Shown here piece after piece: positions 48,893 through 56,586 of a DNA stretch of 64,000 nt. The notes below the pieces were generated by a model. It searched no databases, was not told the DNA's origin, and saw nothing but the letters and a program-made list of their open reading frames with translations. Every line of letters starts with the position of its first letter. The first letter of the stretch is position 1. Made by a program: the position numbers and the translations under genes. This DNA is from Paenibacillus sp. P25 (GTDB lineage: Bacteria; Bacillota; Bacilli; Paenibacillales; NBRC-103111), in contig CP085629.1 in assembly GCA_024704175.1 (NCBI GenBank), forward strand, positions 8,235,501 to 8,299,500, written 5' to 3'.

Positions 48893-49361
48893 TGTCGTCA
48901 CCTTTAAGGCATTAAAGAATTTAATCAACAAACAAAAATATATCGAAATTCCGTCTCATGGCGTCAGCATGCTGCCCTTTATCCGTTCGGGTAATCTGTG
49001 CCGTTTTGAGCCTGTAGACCCTTCCAAGCTGGCCCGGGGTGACATAGTTTTGTTTCTTGCTGATAACGGGACTTTGGTGGGACACCGGTATATTGAAACG
49101 AAAACCGTGGGGAAGGAAAGGATGATTGTCTGCAAAGGCGATTCGAATTTATATCCTGATTCTCCTGTACCGTATGACCGGGTTATCGGGAAAATGATAT
49201 CGATTCAGAAGTCGTCGGGCCCCCTCCTGACTTCAAGCCCTGGGATGAAGCTCTGGGGAAAACTGGTCATCCGACTTCCCTTGCTATCGCTTACCATTCA
49301 CTCCTACTTGCGGGTCGTTAGAAAATTACGGGGAATGAAAAATAGCTTATGGGCATCTTAA
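48882..49361 (+). CDS. S24/S26-type (signal-peptidase-like) protease
   Basis: About 159 residues from ATG 48882, inside the end of the RRE gene. The catalytic Ser is in SHGVSMLPFIRSG. Further on, LARGDIVLFLADNG and LVGHRYIETK match the GD-box and the place where type I enzymes have the general base. Here that residue is His (GHR), as in Sec11/SipW-like peptidases, not Lys. There is no obvious N-terminal membrane anchor, and a hydrophobic segment near the C-terminus (LVIRLPLLSLTIHSYL) may associate with the membrane. It is a candidate leader peptidase for the precursors, which would fill the gap left by the missing B2-type protease. Confidence 0.78.
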   Translation: MQANVVTFKALKNLINKQKYIEIPSHGVSMLPFIRSGNLCRFEPVDPSKLARGDIVLFLADNGTLVGHRYIETKTVGKERMIVCKGDSNLYPDSPVPYDRVIGKMISIQKSSGPLLTSSPGMKLWGKLVIRLPLLSLTIHSYLRVVRKLRGMKNSLWAS

Positions 49362-51161
49362 AAACAATCAAGCGGAAGTGGAAACGCTATTTGGAAATCG
49401 GGGAGATCAAAAAGCCGCTTGCCATGATTTTCCCGTATGTTCTCCGGTATTGGGAGACTTATCTCTGGCTCTTTATCCTGCTGTTTGGCGGAATAGGAAT
49501 GACCTTATGCTTTACCTGGTTTCTGCAGAACATGACCGATGCGGTAATCAGACGTAATGTGGGTGACGTGCAAAATCTGCTGCTGTACGGCGTGCTGTTC
49601 ATCGTCTTAAGCGGTGCCGTCAGTTTTTTCAGTACCTATCTCGAGGCTGCGGCCGTGGTCAAGGTACGGACGGATTTGAAGAATGCCTTATATCATCATA
49701 TGCTTCGTCTGCCTGCAAAATATTACAGCAGCAATCATTCCGGAGAGATGGTTTCCCGGCTGACCAATGATGCCAACAATATTGACGGAGCGGTCGGAAG
49801 CAACATGCTGAATGTGTTCCGTCTGCCGCTCATGGCGGTCGGTGCTTTCATTTACTTGTTCCAGATTAATGGCAGACTGGCTTTAATTTGTCTTTTGCTC
49901 GGTCCTATAGCCGCTCTATCCGGTATTCTGTTCGGCAAGTCTGCTTCGCCAGAACAGCAGAATCGTCCATGAAACGCTTGCAAAGCTGAACAGCTTCTTA
50001 AACGACAGCTTCGCAGGTTATGCGGTAATCCGTTCTTTTACGATGGAGCAAAGGATGAGCCGGCAGTACGAGTCCATTACAGGTAAGCTGTTGACGCTGG
50101 AGTTTACACTGGCGAAGCTGCGGGGCTGGTTTCAAGCTGGGGCCGGAATGGCGGGTTCCTTATCGTTTCTGATTTGTCTCGGAGTGGGCGGCCGTTATGT
50201 GATGAATGGCGAAATGTCGGTCGGCGACTTACTAGCTTTTATTAATCTGGTACAGCATTTGATTTATCCCTTAACGGGGTTAGCCGGAATGTGGGGAGCC
50301 TTCCAGCGTTCCGTAGCCGCTTTGGAACGAGTTCAGGAAGTACTGAATGAAACGCCTGAGACCCGCGAGCTTTCCTCTTACCAACCGGCGAAAGGGGTCC
50401 AAGGTGCGATTGAATTCAGGGATATCCGGTTCAGCTATGACGGTCAGGCTAATGCTTTGGACCATTTTAATCTTTCGGTGCCGGCGGGCAAGGTTGTTGC
50501 TTTAGTCGGTCCCAGCGGAGCGGGAAAAAGCACCTTGTTTAATTTGCTGATGGGCTTCTATAAGCCAGAGTCGGGCGAAATTCTATTCGATGCCAAGCCC
50601 ATCCACCGGATGTCCGTTTCCGAGCTGAGGAGCTGCACGGCTTATGTTCCGCAAGAAACTTACCTGTTTGATGGAACGATTAGAGATAACATCGCTTTCG
50701 GCAAAACGGATGCCGCTGAGCTGGATATCATCCGGGCGGCGAAGGAAGCGAACGCTCATGATTTCATCATGAGCTTGCCTCAGGGCTACGATACCGAGAT
50801 CGGTGAACGCGGGACCCGTCTATCAGGCGGGCAAAGACAGCGGATCGCCATAGCCAGGGCGATACTGAAGGATGCGCCCATTCTGTTGCTGGATGAAGCT
50901 ACATCGGCTTTGGACAGCGAGACGGAATACCAGGTACAGGAAGCATTGGAGAAGCTGATGAAGCATCGGACCACGATGGTGATCGCTCACCGCTTGTCGA
51001 CCATTCATCATGCCGACTTGATCGCGGTGGTGGATCATGGGCGTATTATCGAGCAGGGAACGCACCAGGAACTGATTCATAAGAACGGTCTGTATGCGCG
51101 GCTTTATCAGATTCAGTACAGCCAGGAAAGAGAAGCGCTGGAAATCAACAAATCAAGCTAA
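49349..51161 (+). CDS. ABC transporter (fused permease-ATPase), RiPP exporter, frameshifted
   Basis: About 604 residues; ATG overlaps the peptidase gene. The N-terminal half has six membrane helices of the exporter type, and the C-terminal half is an ATPase with Walker A GPSGAGKST, signature LSGGQRQR, Walker B ILLLDEATSALD and H-loop AHRLST. There is no N-terminal C39 peptidase domain, so leader removal must come from elsewhere. An extra T near 49940-49943 shifts the frame; removed, the text reads GKLLRQNSRIVHETLAKLN. Probably exports the mature peptide. Ends in a terminator. Confidence 0.92.
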
Positions 51162-51186
51162 CCCCGATATGGTCGGGGTTTTTTGA
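51160..51186 (+). terminator. Intrinsic terminator of the RiPP-like operon
   Basis: AACCCCGA / TCGGGGTT hairpin followed by a T-run. Confidence 0.85.
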
Positions 51187-51203
51187 CGCCTGTCGAAAAC
51201 AAA

Positions 51204-51238
51204 AGAGAGCCGGGACGATTGCTCATCCCGACTCTCTT
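51204..51238 (-). terminator. Intrinsic terminator of precursor copy 2
   Basis: Arms GAGAG-CGGGA / TCCCG-CTCTC; read on the minus strand the hairpin ends in TTTTGTTTT. Confidence 0.75.
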
Positions 51239-51250
51239 CTGTCTACCAAA

Positions 51251-51409
51251 TTAACGAGGGAAGTAAGTGCCGTCCGGACGAAGACAAATAGGGGCACCTG
51301 TGTTCAAGTTGACACCTGGGCTGTTCGGAGGTTTACAAGACAGCAGTGTTTCAAAAGTGATGAGCTCATGGTTCAAAACAACAGGCTTGGAATAAAGCTT
51401 CTTTTGCAT
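51251..51409 (-). CDS. RiPP precursor-like peptide, copy 2
   Basis: ATG at 51409 behind GAGGAGGTGA encodes 52 residues. The leader-like part is MQKKLYSKPVVLNHELITFE, then TLLSCKPPNSPG, and the C-terminus ICLRPDGTYFPR. YSKP fits the YxxP element of RRE-bound leaders. Two Cys are conserved with copy 1 (after LLS, and before LRPDG), as are all of LRPDGTYFPR. A lasso core would need Asp/Glu seven to nine residues after the first core residue, which is not found after the first Cys. It is convergent with the modification/export operon, has its own terminator, and has a perfect operator 35 bases upstream. Confidence 0.75.
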   Translation of the reverse strand: MQKKLYSKPVVLNHELITFETLLSCKPPNSPGVNLNTGAPICLRPDGTYFPR

Positions 51410-51443
51410 ACTTTCACCTCCTCACAATATAGTCAAATCATAT

Positions 51444-51458
51444 GATACAAAACGTATC
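51444..51458. promoter_or_regulatory. GATACAA-type operator ahead of precursor copy 2
   Basis: GATACAAAACGTATC, perfect arms, in the region between the precursor and the EPS operon. Confidence 0.75.
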
Positions 51459-51536
51459 AACAACCACAGTATAATCGAATTTGTCGCCGATGTCTAGTCG
51501 CCTTTTTTTAAAAATTAAATAAATGATGTCGAATCT

Positions 51537-51551
51537 TATACAACTTGTATC
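51537..51551. promoter_or_regulatory. GATACAA-type operator, one mismatch
   Basis: TATACAACTTGTATC, in the same divergent intergenic region. Confidence 0.6.
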
Positions 51552-51667
51552 TTACTGGAATGAATAATTGAAAATAAATCTCCCTTTCATAATTCCTGAA
51601 ATAATTAAAAAATGCGAACATCCGACAAACGTAACATGAAAAAAATCCGTAAATTTATGAAAAAAGA

Positions 51668-51696
51668 TTGACAAGATACAAATTGTATCATAGAGT
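51668..51696 (+). promoter_or_regulatory. Promoter with operator in its spacer, for the EPS assembly operon
   Basis: TTGACA (51668-51673), a 17-base spacer holding GATACAAATTGTATC (51675-51689), then TAGAGT (51691-51696). It drives the genes from 51773. Confidence 0.75.
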
Positions 51697-51711
51697 TATG
51701 AGTGTACCAAT

Positions 51712-51726
51712 GATACGTTATGTATC
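51712..51726. promoter_or_regulatory. GATACAA-type operator downstream of the EPS promoter
   Basis: GATACGTTATGTATC, perfect arms, 37 bp from the copy in the promoter, where it could act as a second, cooperative site. Confidence 0.65.
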
Positions 51727-51772
51727 CGATTGGTGTGGGACTTGAAGGACAAAAGCAAAACATCGGAGGTTA

Positions 51773-52531
51773 ATGATGGAACTCAAACAGTATTTTCTGG
51801 TCATGAAGAAAAGGCTCTTGTTAATTATCCTTTGCGTTGTAATTGCTACTCTTACCACTGCCGTTTACAGCCAATTGTTTTATACCCCTATATATCAGGC
51901 CTCCACTAAATTTATTGTAAATAAAACGGTGGAAATTGAGCAGCTGGGACAGCAGCAAATGGATCTGTCCGCTTTAGGCTTCAATATTCAAATGATCAAC
52001 ACCTATAAAGAAATTATCCGAACGCCTGCCATTATGGATAAAGTCGTACAAAGATATCCGGAACTCGGGCTTACCCCGGATATGCTCAGCAGCATGATTA
52101 ATGTCCAATCTGTGAATGGTACGCAAGTCATGACATTATCTATACTTGATTATTCCTACGAAAGAGCCACAAAAATCGTTAATGCCGTCTCCTCAGTCTT
52201 TCAGAGTGAAATACCCAAAATCATGAAAGTCAACAATGTAACGATCCTGCACTCGGCCAACGTGGATGATACGCCTCAACCCATTAACAAACGTTCATCG
52301 CAATATATACTCATCAGCGCAGCGGTTTCTTTATTTTTTGCGATAGGCCTAGCGTTCCTTCTTGAATATTTGGACGATACGTTAAAAACCGGGGAGGACA
52401 TCTTACGTACAATGGGAGTTCCTGTCTTGGTCTCAGTACCCAAATTGAAAATGAAACAAGTCACTACAATAGGAAAAACATCTTCGAGGAAGCGGGTAGG
52501 TGAAGGGCGATATGCCAATATTGAAGGATAA
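51773..52531 (+). CDS. Wzz/YveK-type chain-length determinant, kinase activator
   Basis: 252 residues with two membrane helices (LLLIILCVVIATLTTAVYS near the N-terminus and ILISAAVSLFFAIGLAFLLEYLDD, in part, near residue 190) around an extracytoplasmic region with YQASTKFIVNK. The ending DDTLKTGEDILRTMGVPVLVSVP is typical of the transmembrane activators of bacterial tyrosine kinases (CapA/EpsA/YwqC group). It controls polymer length and export. First gene of the EPS operon, with CGGAGG ahead of ATG 51773. Confidence 0.88.
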   Translation: MMELKQYFLVMKKRLLLIILCVVIATLTTAVYSQLFYTPIYQASTKFIVNKTVEIEQLGQQQMDLSALGFNIQMINTYKEIIRTPAIMDKVVQRYPELGLTPDMLSSMINVQSVNGTQVMTLSILDYSYERATKIVNAVSSVFQSEIPKIMKVNNVTILHSANVDDTPQPINKRSSQYILISAAVSLFFAIGLAFLLEYLDDTLKTGEDILRTMGVPVLVSVPKLKMKQVTTIGKTSSRKRVGEGRYANIEG

Positions 52532-53147
52532 TTTGGAGCTTCTGCCAGAGATCGATGAAAGTTATATCGAGCTAAAAGTCAACCTTGATTTTTCTATAAA
52601 AAATACAGGAATCAAGAGTTTAGCGGTCCTTTCGGTGAATTCAGGGGAAGGCCGGACCACATGCTGTATGAATTTGGCCGCAGCATATGCCAATGCCGGT
52701 AAGAAGGTAGTCATCATCGATACGGACCTTCGCAAGCCATCGGTTCACCTTCAGTTCCGTGATTCGAACCAACAAGGTTTAAGTAACTATTTGTCAAAGC
52801 GTGCACATTATGGCGAAATTGTGAAGGATTCGGGACATCCCAATCTTATGTATATTCCGGCCGGTAACGTCCCGGTTAATCCGTCACAGCTCCTTTCCTC
52901 TGTGGAAATGGATTTGCTCATGCAGGAGTTGAAAGACAATTTTGACGTGATCATTGCCGATACGCCACCTGCGCAAAAGTCCATCGATGCCAAAATCATG
53001 GTCGCCAAGTGCGATGGGGTACTCCTTGTTACGCAATACGGTAAGGTAAAACCGACCGCTGCGCTAAAGTTGAAGGAAGAGCTCACCCATGCGGATGCTC
53101 ATCTTGTAGGCGTGGTTCTGAATAAAGTGACCGGAAAAAAATCTTAA
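52512..53147 (+). CDS. BY-kinase-like ATPase with altered Walker A
   Basis: About 211 residues from ATG 52512 with AGGTGAAGG upstream, overlapping the Wzz gene. It is the CapB/EpsB/YwqD-type partner: Walker A' VVIIDTDLRKPSVH and Walker B DVIIADTPP are intact. The Walker A region reads SVNSGEGRTTC where the family has GEGK followed by Ser/Thr, so the P-loop Lys is replaced by Arg (codon CGG, no frameshift nearby). The C-terminus ends VVLNKVTGKKS and lacks the usual Tyr cluster. It may be a kinase-dead regulator. Confidence 0.85.
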   Translation: MPILKDNLELLPEIDESYIELKVNLDFSIKNTGIKSLAVLSVNSGEGRTTCCMNLAAAYANAGKKVVIIDTDLRKPSVHLQFRDSNQQGLSNYLSKRAHYGEIVKDSGHPNLMYIPAGNVPVNPSQLLSSVEMDLLMQELKDNFDVIIADTPPAQKSIDAKIMVAKCDGVLLVTQYGKVKPTAALKLKEELTHADAHLVGVVLNKVTGKKS

Positions 53148-53396
53148 TTATAATTTGAAGCAGCGATCATTGCCGCCTCGAACAGGTAATGTCTACTGTA
53201 CCTATATCATCGTAGGCACTCGGCCATGCTGTGGGTTCAAATAACCTTAGACATGAATTGTCAGGGGTGTGGCGTGAGGGGGGTTGGATGCCCCATTGAT
53301 ATAAAAAATCTAGCTATGCTGTCTTAAACAAATAAGACGGTGGAGTTAGGTGTTTTATTTTTAGAAAAAGAAAATCTATTGTTTGGAGGGATTGGA
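53148..53396 (+). other. Intergenic region ahead of galU
   Basis: About 250 bases without a convincing gene. A small hairpin, GTCTTA / TAAGAC (53321-53338), lies about 60 bases ahead of galU. I saw no operator copy, terminator or known riboswitch. Confidence 0.4.
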
Positions 53397-54287
53397 ATGA
53401 ACAAAGTAAGAAAAGCCATTATCCCGGCCGCCGGGCTTGGAACCCGCTTCCTGCCCGCTACCAAAGCGATGCCTAAAGAAATGCTGCCCATCATCGACAA
53501 ACCCACCATTCAGTACATTGTTGAGGAAGCGATCGAATCCGGTATTGAAGACATTATCATCGTGACCGGCAAAGGTAAGCGGGCGATTGAAGATCACTTC
53601 GATCACGCGTTTGAACTCGAATCGAATCTCGCAGAAAAAGGAAAGGTCAAGTCGCTTGAAGAAGTACGCCGCACTTCTAAAGTGGATATACACTACATTC
53701 GGCAAAAAGAACCAAGAGGTCTCGGACATGCCGTATGGTGCGCAAGAAGATTTATCGGAGATGAACCGTTTGCCGTTCTGCTCGGGGACGATATTGTGCA
53801 AGCCGAAACGCCGTGCCTTAAGCAGTTGATCCATCAATTTGAGAATACCGGAGCTTCCGTCATCGGGGTGCAGCCAGTGTCGGATAATGAAACCCAGCGT
53901 TACGGCATCATTGATCCTTTGACAAAAGTCGGCGACTTATACCAGGTTAAAAAATTTGTTGAAAAACCGCGGCCCGGTAAAGCTCCTTCCAATCTCGCCA
54001 TTATGGGCCGATATGTATTGACTCCTGAGATTTTCCGTTTCCTGGACCTTCAGGAAGAAGGGGCCGGCGGTGAAATCCAGTTAACGGATGCCATTCAAAA
54101 ACTGAATGAGTTTCAGCGGGTGTTCGCTTACCACTTCCAAGGTGTGCGTTACGATGTCGGCGAAAAGCTGGGCTTTATCTTAACGACATTGGATTTCGCC
54201 CTGCGCAATCAGGAGCTTCGTGCCCCGCCGCTAGTCGCCATCGAGAATTTGCTGGAAAAAGATTCCCTGCCGAAAGCTATCGGATAA
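53397..54287 (+). CDS. galU: UTP--glucose-1-phosphate uridylyltransferase
   Basis: 296 residues from ATG 53397 with TTTGGAGGG upstream. It makes UDP-glucose, the donor for Ugd and for sugar addition. Blocks: nucleotide loop PAAGLGTRFLPATKAMPKEM, DKPTIQYIVEEAI, FAVLLGDDIV with the metal-binding Asp, VEKPRPGKAPSNLAIMGRYV, and GGEIQLTDAI. Full length for GalU, with no break. Confidence 0.95.
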   Translation: MNKVRKAIIPAAGLGTRFLPATKAMPKEMLPIIDKPTIQYIVEEAIESGIEDIIIVTGKGKRAIEDHFDHAFELESNLAEKGKVKSLEEVRRTSKVDIHYIRQKEPRGLGHAVWCARRFIGDEPFAVLLGDDIVQAETPCLKQLIHQFENTGASVIGVQPVSDNETQRYGIIDPLTKVGDLYQVKKFVEKPRPGKAPSNLAIMGRYVLTPEIFRFLDLQEEGAGGEIQLTDAIQKLNEFQRVFAYHFQGVRYDVGEKLGFILTTLDFALRNQELRAPPLVAIENLLEKDSLPKAIG

Positions 54288-54303
54288 AAGGAGTTTGGTG
54301 GTA

Positions 54304-54996
54304 ATGTCCAATTATTCCAATGAAGGGGAAGCCCTTGGACCGAGGACATATTATTCCGAAGACCAATTAAGGAAAGTAGTGCTAAACCAAAGGTCCTACC
54401 TCTTGATGAAAAGGGCGCTGGATCTAATTGCGGCATCCGTCGGTTTGTTGCTCTGCGTCATTTTATTTATCCTGATTGCTATTCTGATTAAGCTGGAGGA
54501 CCCGAAGGGAACGGTCTTTTTCAGACAAATTCGTGTAGGCAAAGACGGGAAGCACTTCTATATGTATAAATTCAGATCCATGGTTTGGAATGCAGAGGAA
54601 CTGCTGAAGAATTTAATGGATAAGAATGAGATTCAAGGCGCTATGTTTAAAATGAAGGATGATCCCCGTATTACAAAGGTGGGGAGATTCCTTCGTGTTA
54701 CAAGCCTGGACGAACTGCCGCGACTGTGGAACGTACTCAAGGGGGATATGAGTCTGGTAGGGCCTAGACCACCGGCGCCGCGGGAAGTCGAGCAGTACAC
54801 AAGCTACGATAAACAGCGCCTCACAGTGACCCCAGGATGCACCGGTCTGTGGCAGGTGAGCGGGAGAAACGGGCTGTCTTTTCAGCAAATGGTGGAGCTG
54901 GATCTGTACTATATCCAAAATCGCACGTTATGGTTCGATATCAAGCTGATCACCAAAACCTTCTGGATTATGATCTTTCCCAAGAATGCTTATTGA
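54304..54996 (+). CDS. Initiating sugar transferase (undecaprenyl-phosphate sugar phosphotransferase)
   Basis: About 230 residues. One N-terminal membrane segment (LDLIAASVGLLLCVILFILI) is followed by the PGT catalytic domain with FFRQIRVGKDGKHFYMYKFRSM, TKVGRFLRVTSLDELPRLWNVLKGDMSLVGPRPP (in part) and TPGCTGLWQVSGRN. It lacks the four extra N-terminal helices of WbaP/WcaJ, so it is of the short monotopic EpsL/PglC-like type. It places the first sugar phosphate on the lipid carrier. Start taken at ATG 54304; TTG 54295 is possible. Confidence 0.93.
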   Translation: MSNYSNEGEALGPRTYYSEDQLRKVVLNQRSYLLMKRALDLIAASVGLLLCVILFILIAILIKLEDPKGTVFFRQIRVGKDGKHFYMYKFRSMVWNAEELLKNLMDKNEIQGAMFKMKDDPRITKVGRFLRVTSLDELPRLWNVLKGDMSLVGPRPPAPREVEQYTSYDKQRLTVTPGCTGLWQVSGRNGLSFQQMVELDLYYIQNRTLWFDIKLITKTFWIMIFPKNAY

Positions 54997-55029
54997 TTTA
55001 AAACATTATGATCCGTCAGGAGAGCTTAT

Positions 55030-56406
55030 ATGAAAGTTACTGTGATTGGAACAGGATATGTTGGGCTCACTACGGGTGCTTCTTTAGCCTATTTAGGACA
55101 TGAAGTTACCTGCGTCGATGTGGATGAAGTGAAGGTTGAGCAGCTGACAGGCGGGATTATGCCTTTCTATGAACCCGGCATGAAAGAGCTGATTCAGACC
55201 CAGCAGGACCGTATGCAGTTTACCAGCTCCTATTGGGAAGCGATAATGGAAGCCGATGTCATCTTCTTTGCTGTCGGCACTCCGGCCAACTCGGACGGAT
55301 CGCCTAATTTAACTTATTTATTCACGGCAGTCGAAGAAACGGTAGGCTATCTCCGGATGAAAGAGAAACGCACCGTTCTGATTAACAAAAGTACAGTTCC
55401 GGTGGGAACAGGGGATCAGATCGCAAGGAAGGTTCAGGAAGCCGGGTTGGAAAGCAAGGTAAAGGTGGCCTCGAATCCCGAATTTCTCAGGCAGGGCCGC
55501 GCGATTCAAGACACGCTCTATCCGGACCGGGTCGTTGTCGGCGGAGACGATGCCTCAAGCGGTATCCTGCGAGAGCTTTACGGCAATTTGCTCGAACAGA
55601 GCTTTGAGCCGCCTTTCCATGCTCCGCGGCCTGCTGGATACACTAAGCCGGATTACATTCATGTCGATCGCAGAAGTGCCGAACTGGCTAAATATGCGGC
55701 CAATGCTTTTTTAGCAATGAAAATCAGTTTTATAAATGAAATCGCTAATGTATGCGATCGAGTGGGTGCGGATGTTAAGCAGGTTGCCGATATTATCGGT
55801 AAAGATCCTCGCATCGGCTCTTCATTCCTGCAGGCTGGAATCGGCTATGGAGGCGACTGTTTCCCTAAGGATACCCGGGCGCTGCATTATATTGCAGATA
55901 CGAATGGTTATGATTTTAAACTGCTGTCAGCAGTAATTGAAGTAAATCAATCGCAAAGAATGGTTATGATTCAGAAGCTTAGGGAGCGACTCGGAGAATT
56001 GGCAGGGAAACATATTGCTGTCCTGGGTCTTGCTTTTAAGCCCGGTACGGATGATCTCCGTGAGGCCCCCAGTATCCCGATTATTGAATCTTTGGTGGCC
56101 GAGGGTGCTCACGTAAGGGTACACGATCCTGTCGCTATGGAGAAGGCCCGCCCGTTACTTCCGGATGTTATTCATTTCAGTGAAGGAGTGACGGAATTGT
56201 TAGCTAATGCGGATGCAGCCCTGCTTGTTACCGAATGGCCGGAGTATACACGGCTTAATGCAGAGGAAATGAAGTCACTGATGCGGCAACCGATCCTTAT
56301 CGACGGTCGCAATGCAATGAATAGAGCAAATTTTGAAGATTTTGATTATCAAGGCATCGGTACCGGATTAAAAAGACAGGTTGAGCGTGCTTACGCCAAA
56401 CCATAG
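55030..56406 (+). CDS. ugd: UDP-glucose 6-dehydrogenase
   Basis: 458 residues. Rossmann motif VIGTGYVGLTTGASLAYLG, FAVGTPANSDGSPNL, INKSTVPVGTGD, FLRQGRAIQDTLYPDRVVVG and the catalytic Cys in GIGYGGDCFPKDTRAL. Two NAD-linked oxidations turn UDP-glucose into UDP-glucuronate, so the EPS probably contains uronic acid. The ATG follows AGGAGAG. It uses the product of galU two genes upstream. Confidence 0.95.
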   Translation: MKVTVIGTGYVGLTTGASLAYLGHEVTCVDVDEVKVEQLTGGIMPFYEPGMKELIQTQQDRMQFTSSYWEAIMEADVIFFAVGTPANSDGSPNLTYLFTAVEETVGYLRMKEKRTVLINKSTVPVGTGDQIARKVQEAGLESKVKVASNPEFLRQGRAIQDTLYPDRVVVGGDDASSGILRELYGNLLEQSFEPPFHAPRPAGYTKPDYIHVDRRSAELAKYAANAFLAMKISFINEIANVCDRVGADVKQVADIIGKDPRIGSSFLQAGIGYGGDCFPKDTRALHYIADTNGYDFKLLSAVIEVNQSQRMVMIQKLRERLGELAGKHIAVLGLAFKPGTDDLREAPSIPIIESLVAEGAHVRVHDPVAMEKARPLLPDVIHFSEGVTELLANADAALLVTEWPEYTRLNAEEMKSLMRQPILIDGRNAMNRANFEDFDYQGIGTGLKRQVERAYAKP

Positions 56407-56420
56407 GATAGGTTGGAGAG

Positions 56421-56460
56421 GGTTATCCCAAGCGTTGTTAGTCTTGGCGATAACCTTCTT
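56421..56460 (+). terminator. Probable terminator between ugd and wzy
   Basis: GGTTATCCCAAG / CTTGGCGATAACC hairpin with one bulge, followed by TTCTTCTTCT. The tail is not a pure T-run, so read-through is possible. Confidence 0.55.
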
Positions 56461-56586
56461 CTTCTAGACCAAGATACATTTGAATGATGAAAACAAACCA
56501 TGCTGCAGCGAAATCGGCTAAAGTGCTGAAATCCCGGCTTAGGATGATATAGACACGGCCTTAAGATTCTGAATGGAAGTAGGCGT

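Noticed and set aside
46842..51409. Calling the cluster a classic lasso peptide cluster
   Set aside because: No asparagine-synthetase-like cyclase or B2 protease is seen, and the precursor has no Asp/Glu at a ring-closing distance from a Gly/Cys/Ser/Ala core start.
53321..53338. Small hairpin ahead of galU as a terminator or riboswitch
   Set aside because: The stem is only six base pairs, has no T-run and no known riboswitch blocks.
56466..56475. AGATACATTT as an operator half-site between ugd and wzy
   Set aside because: There is no matching GTATC arm at the right distance.
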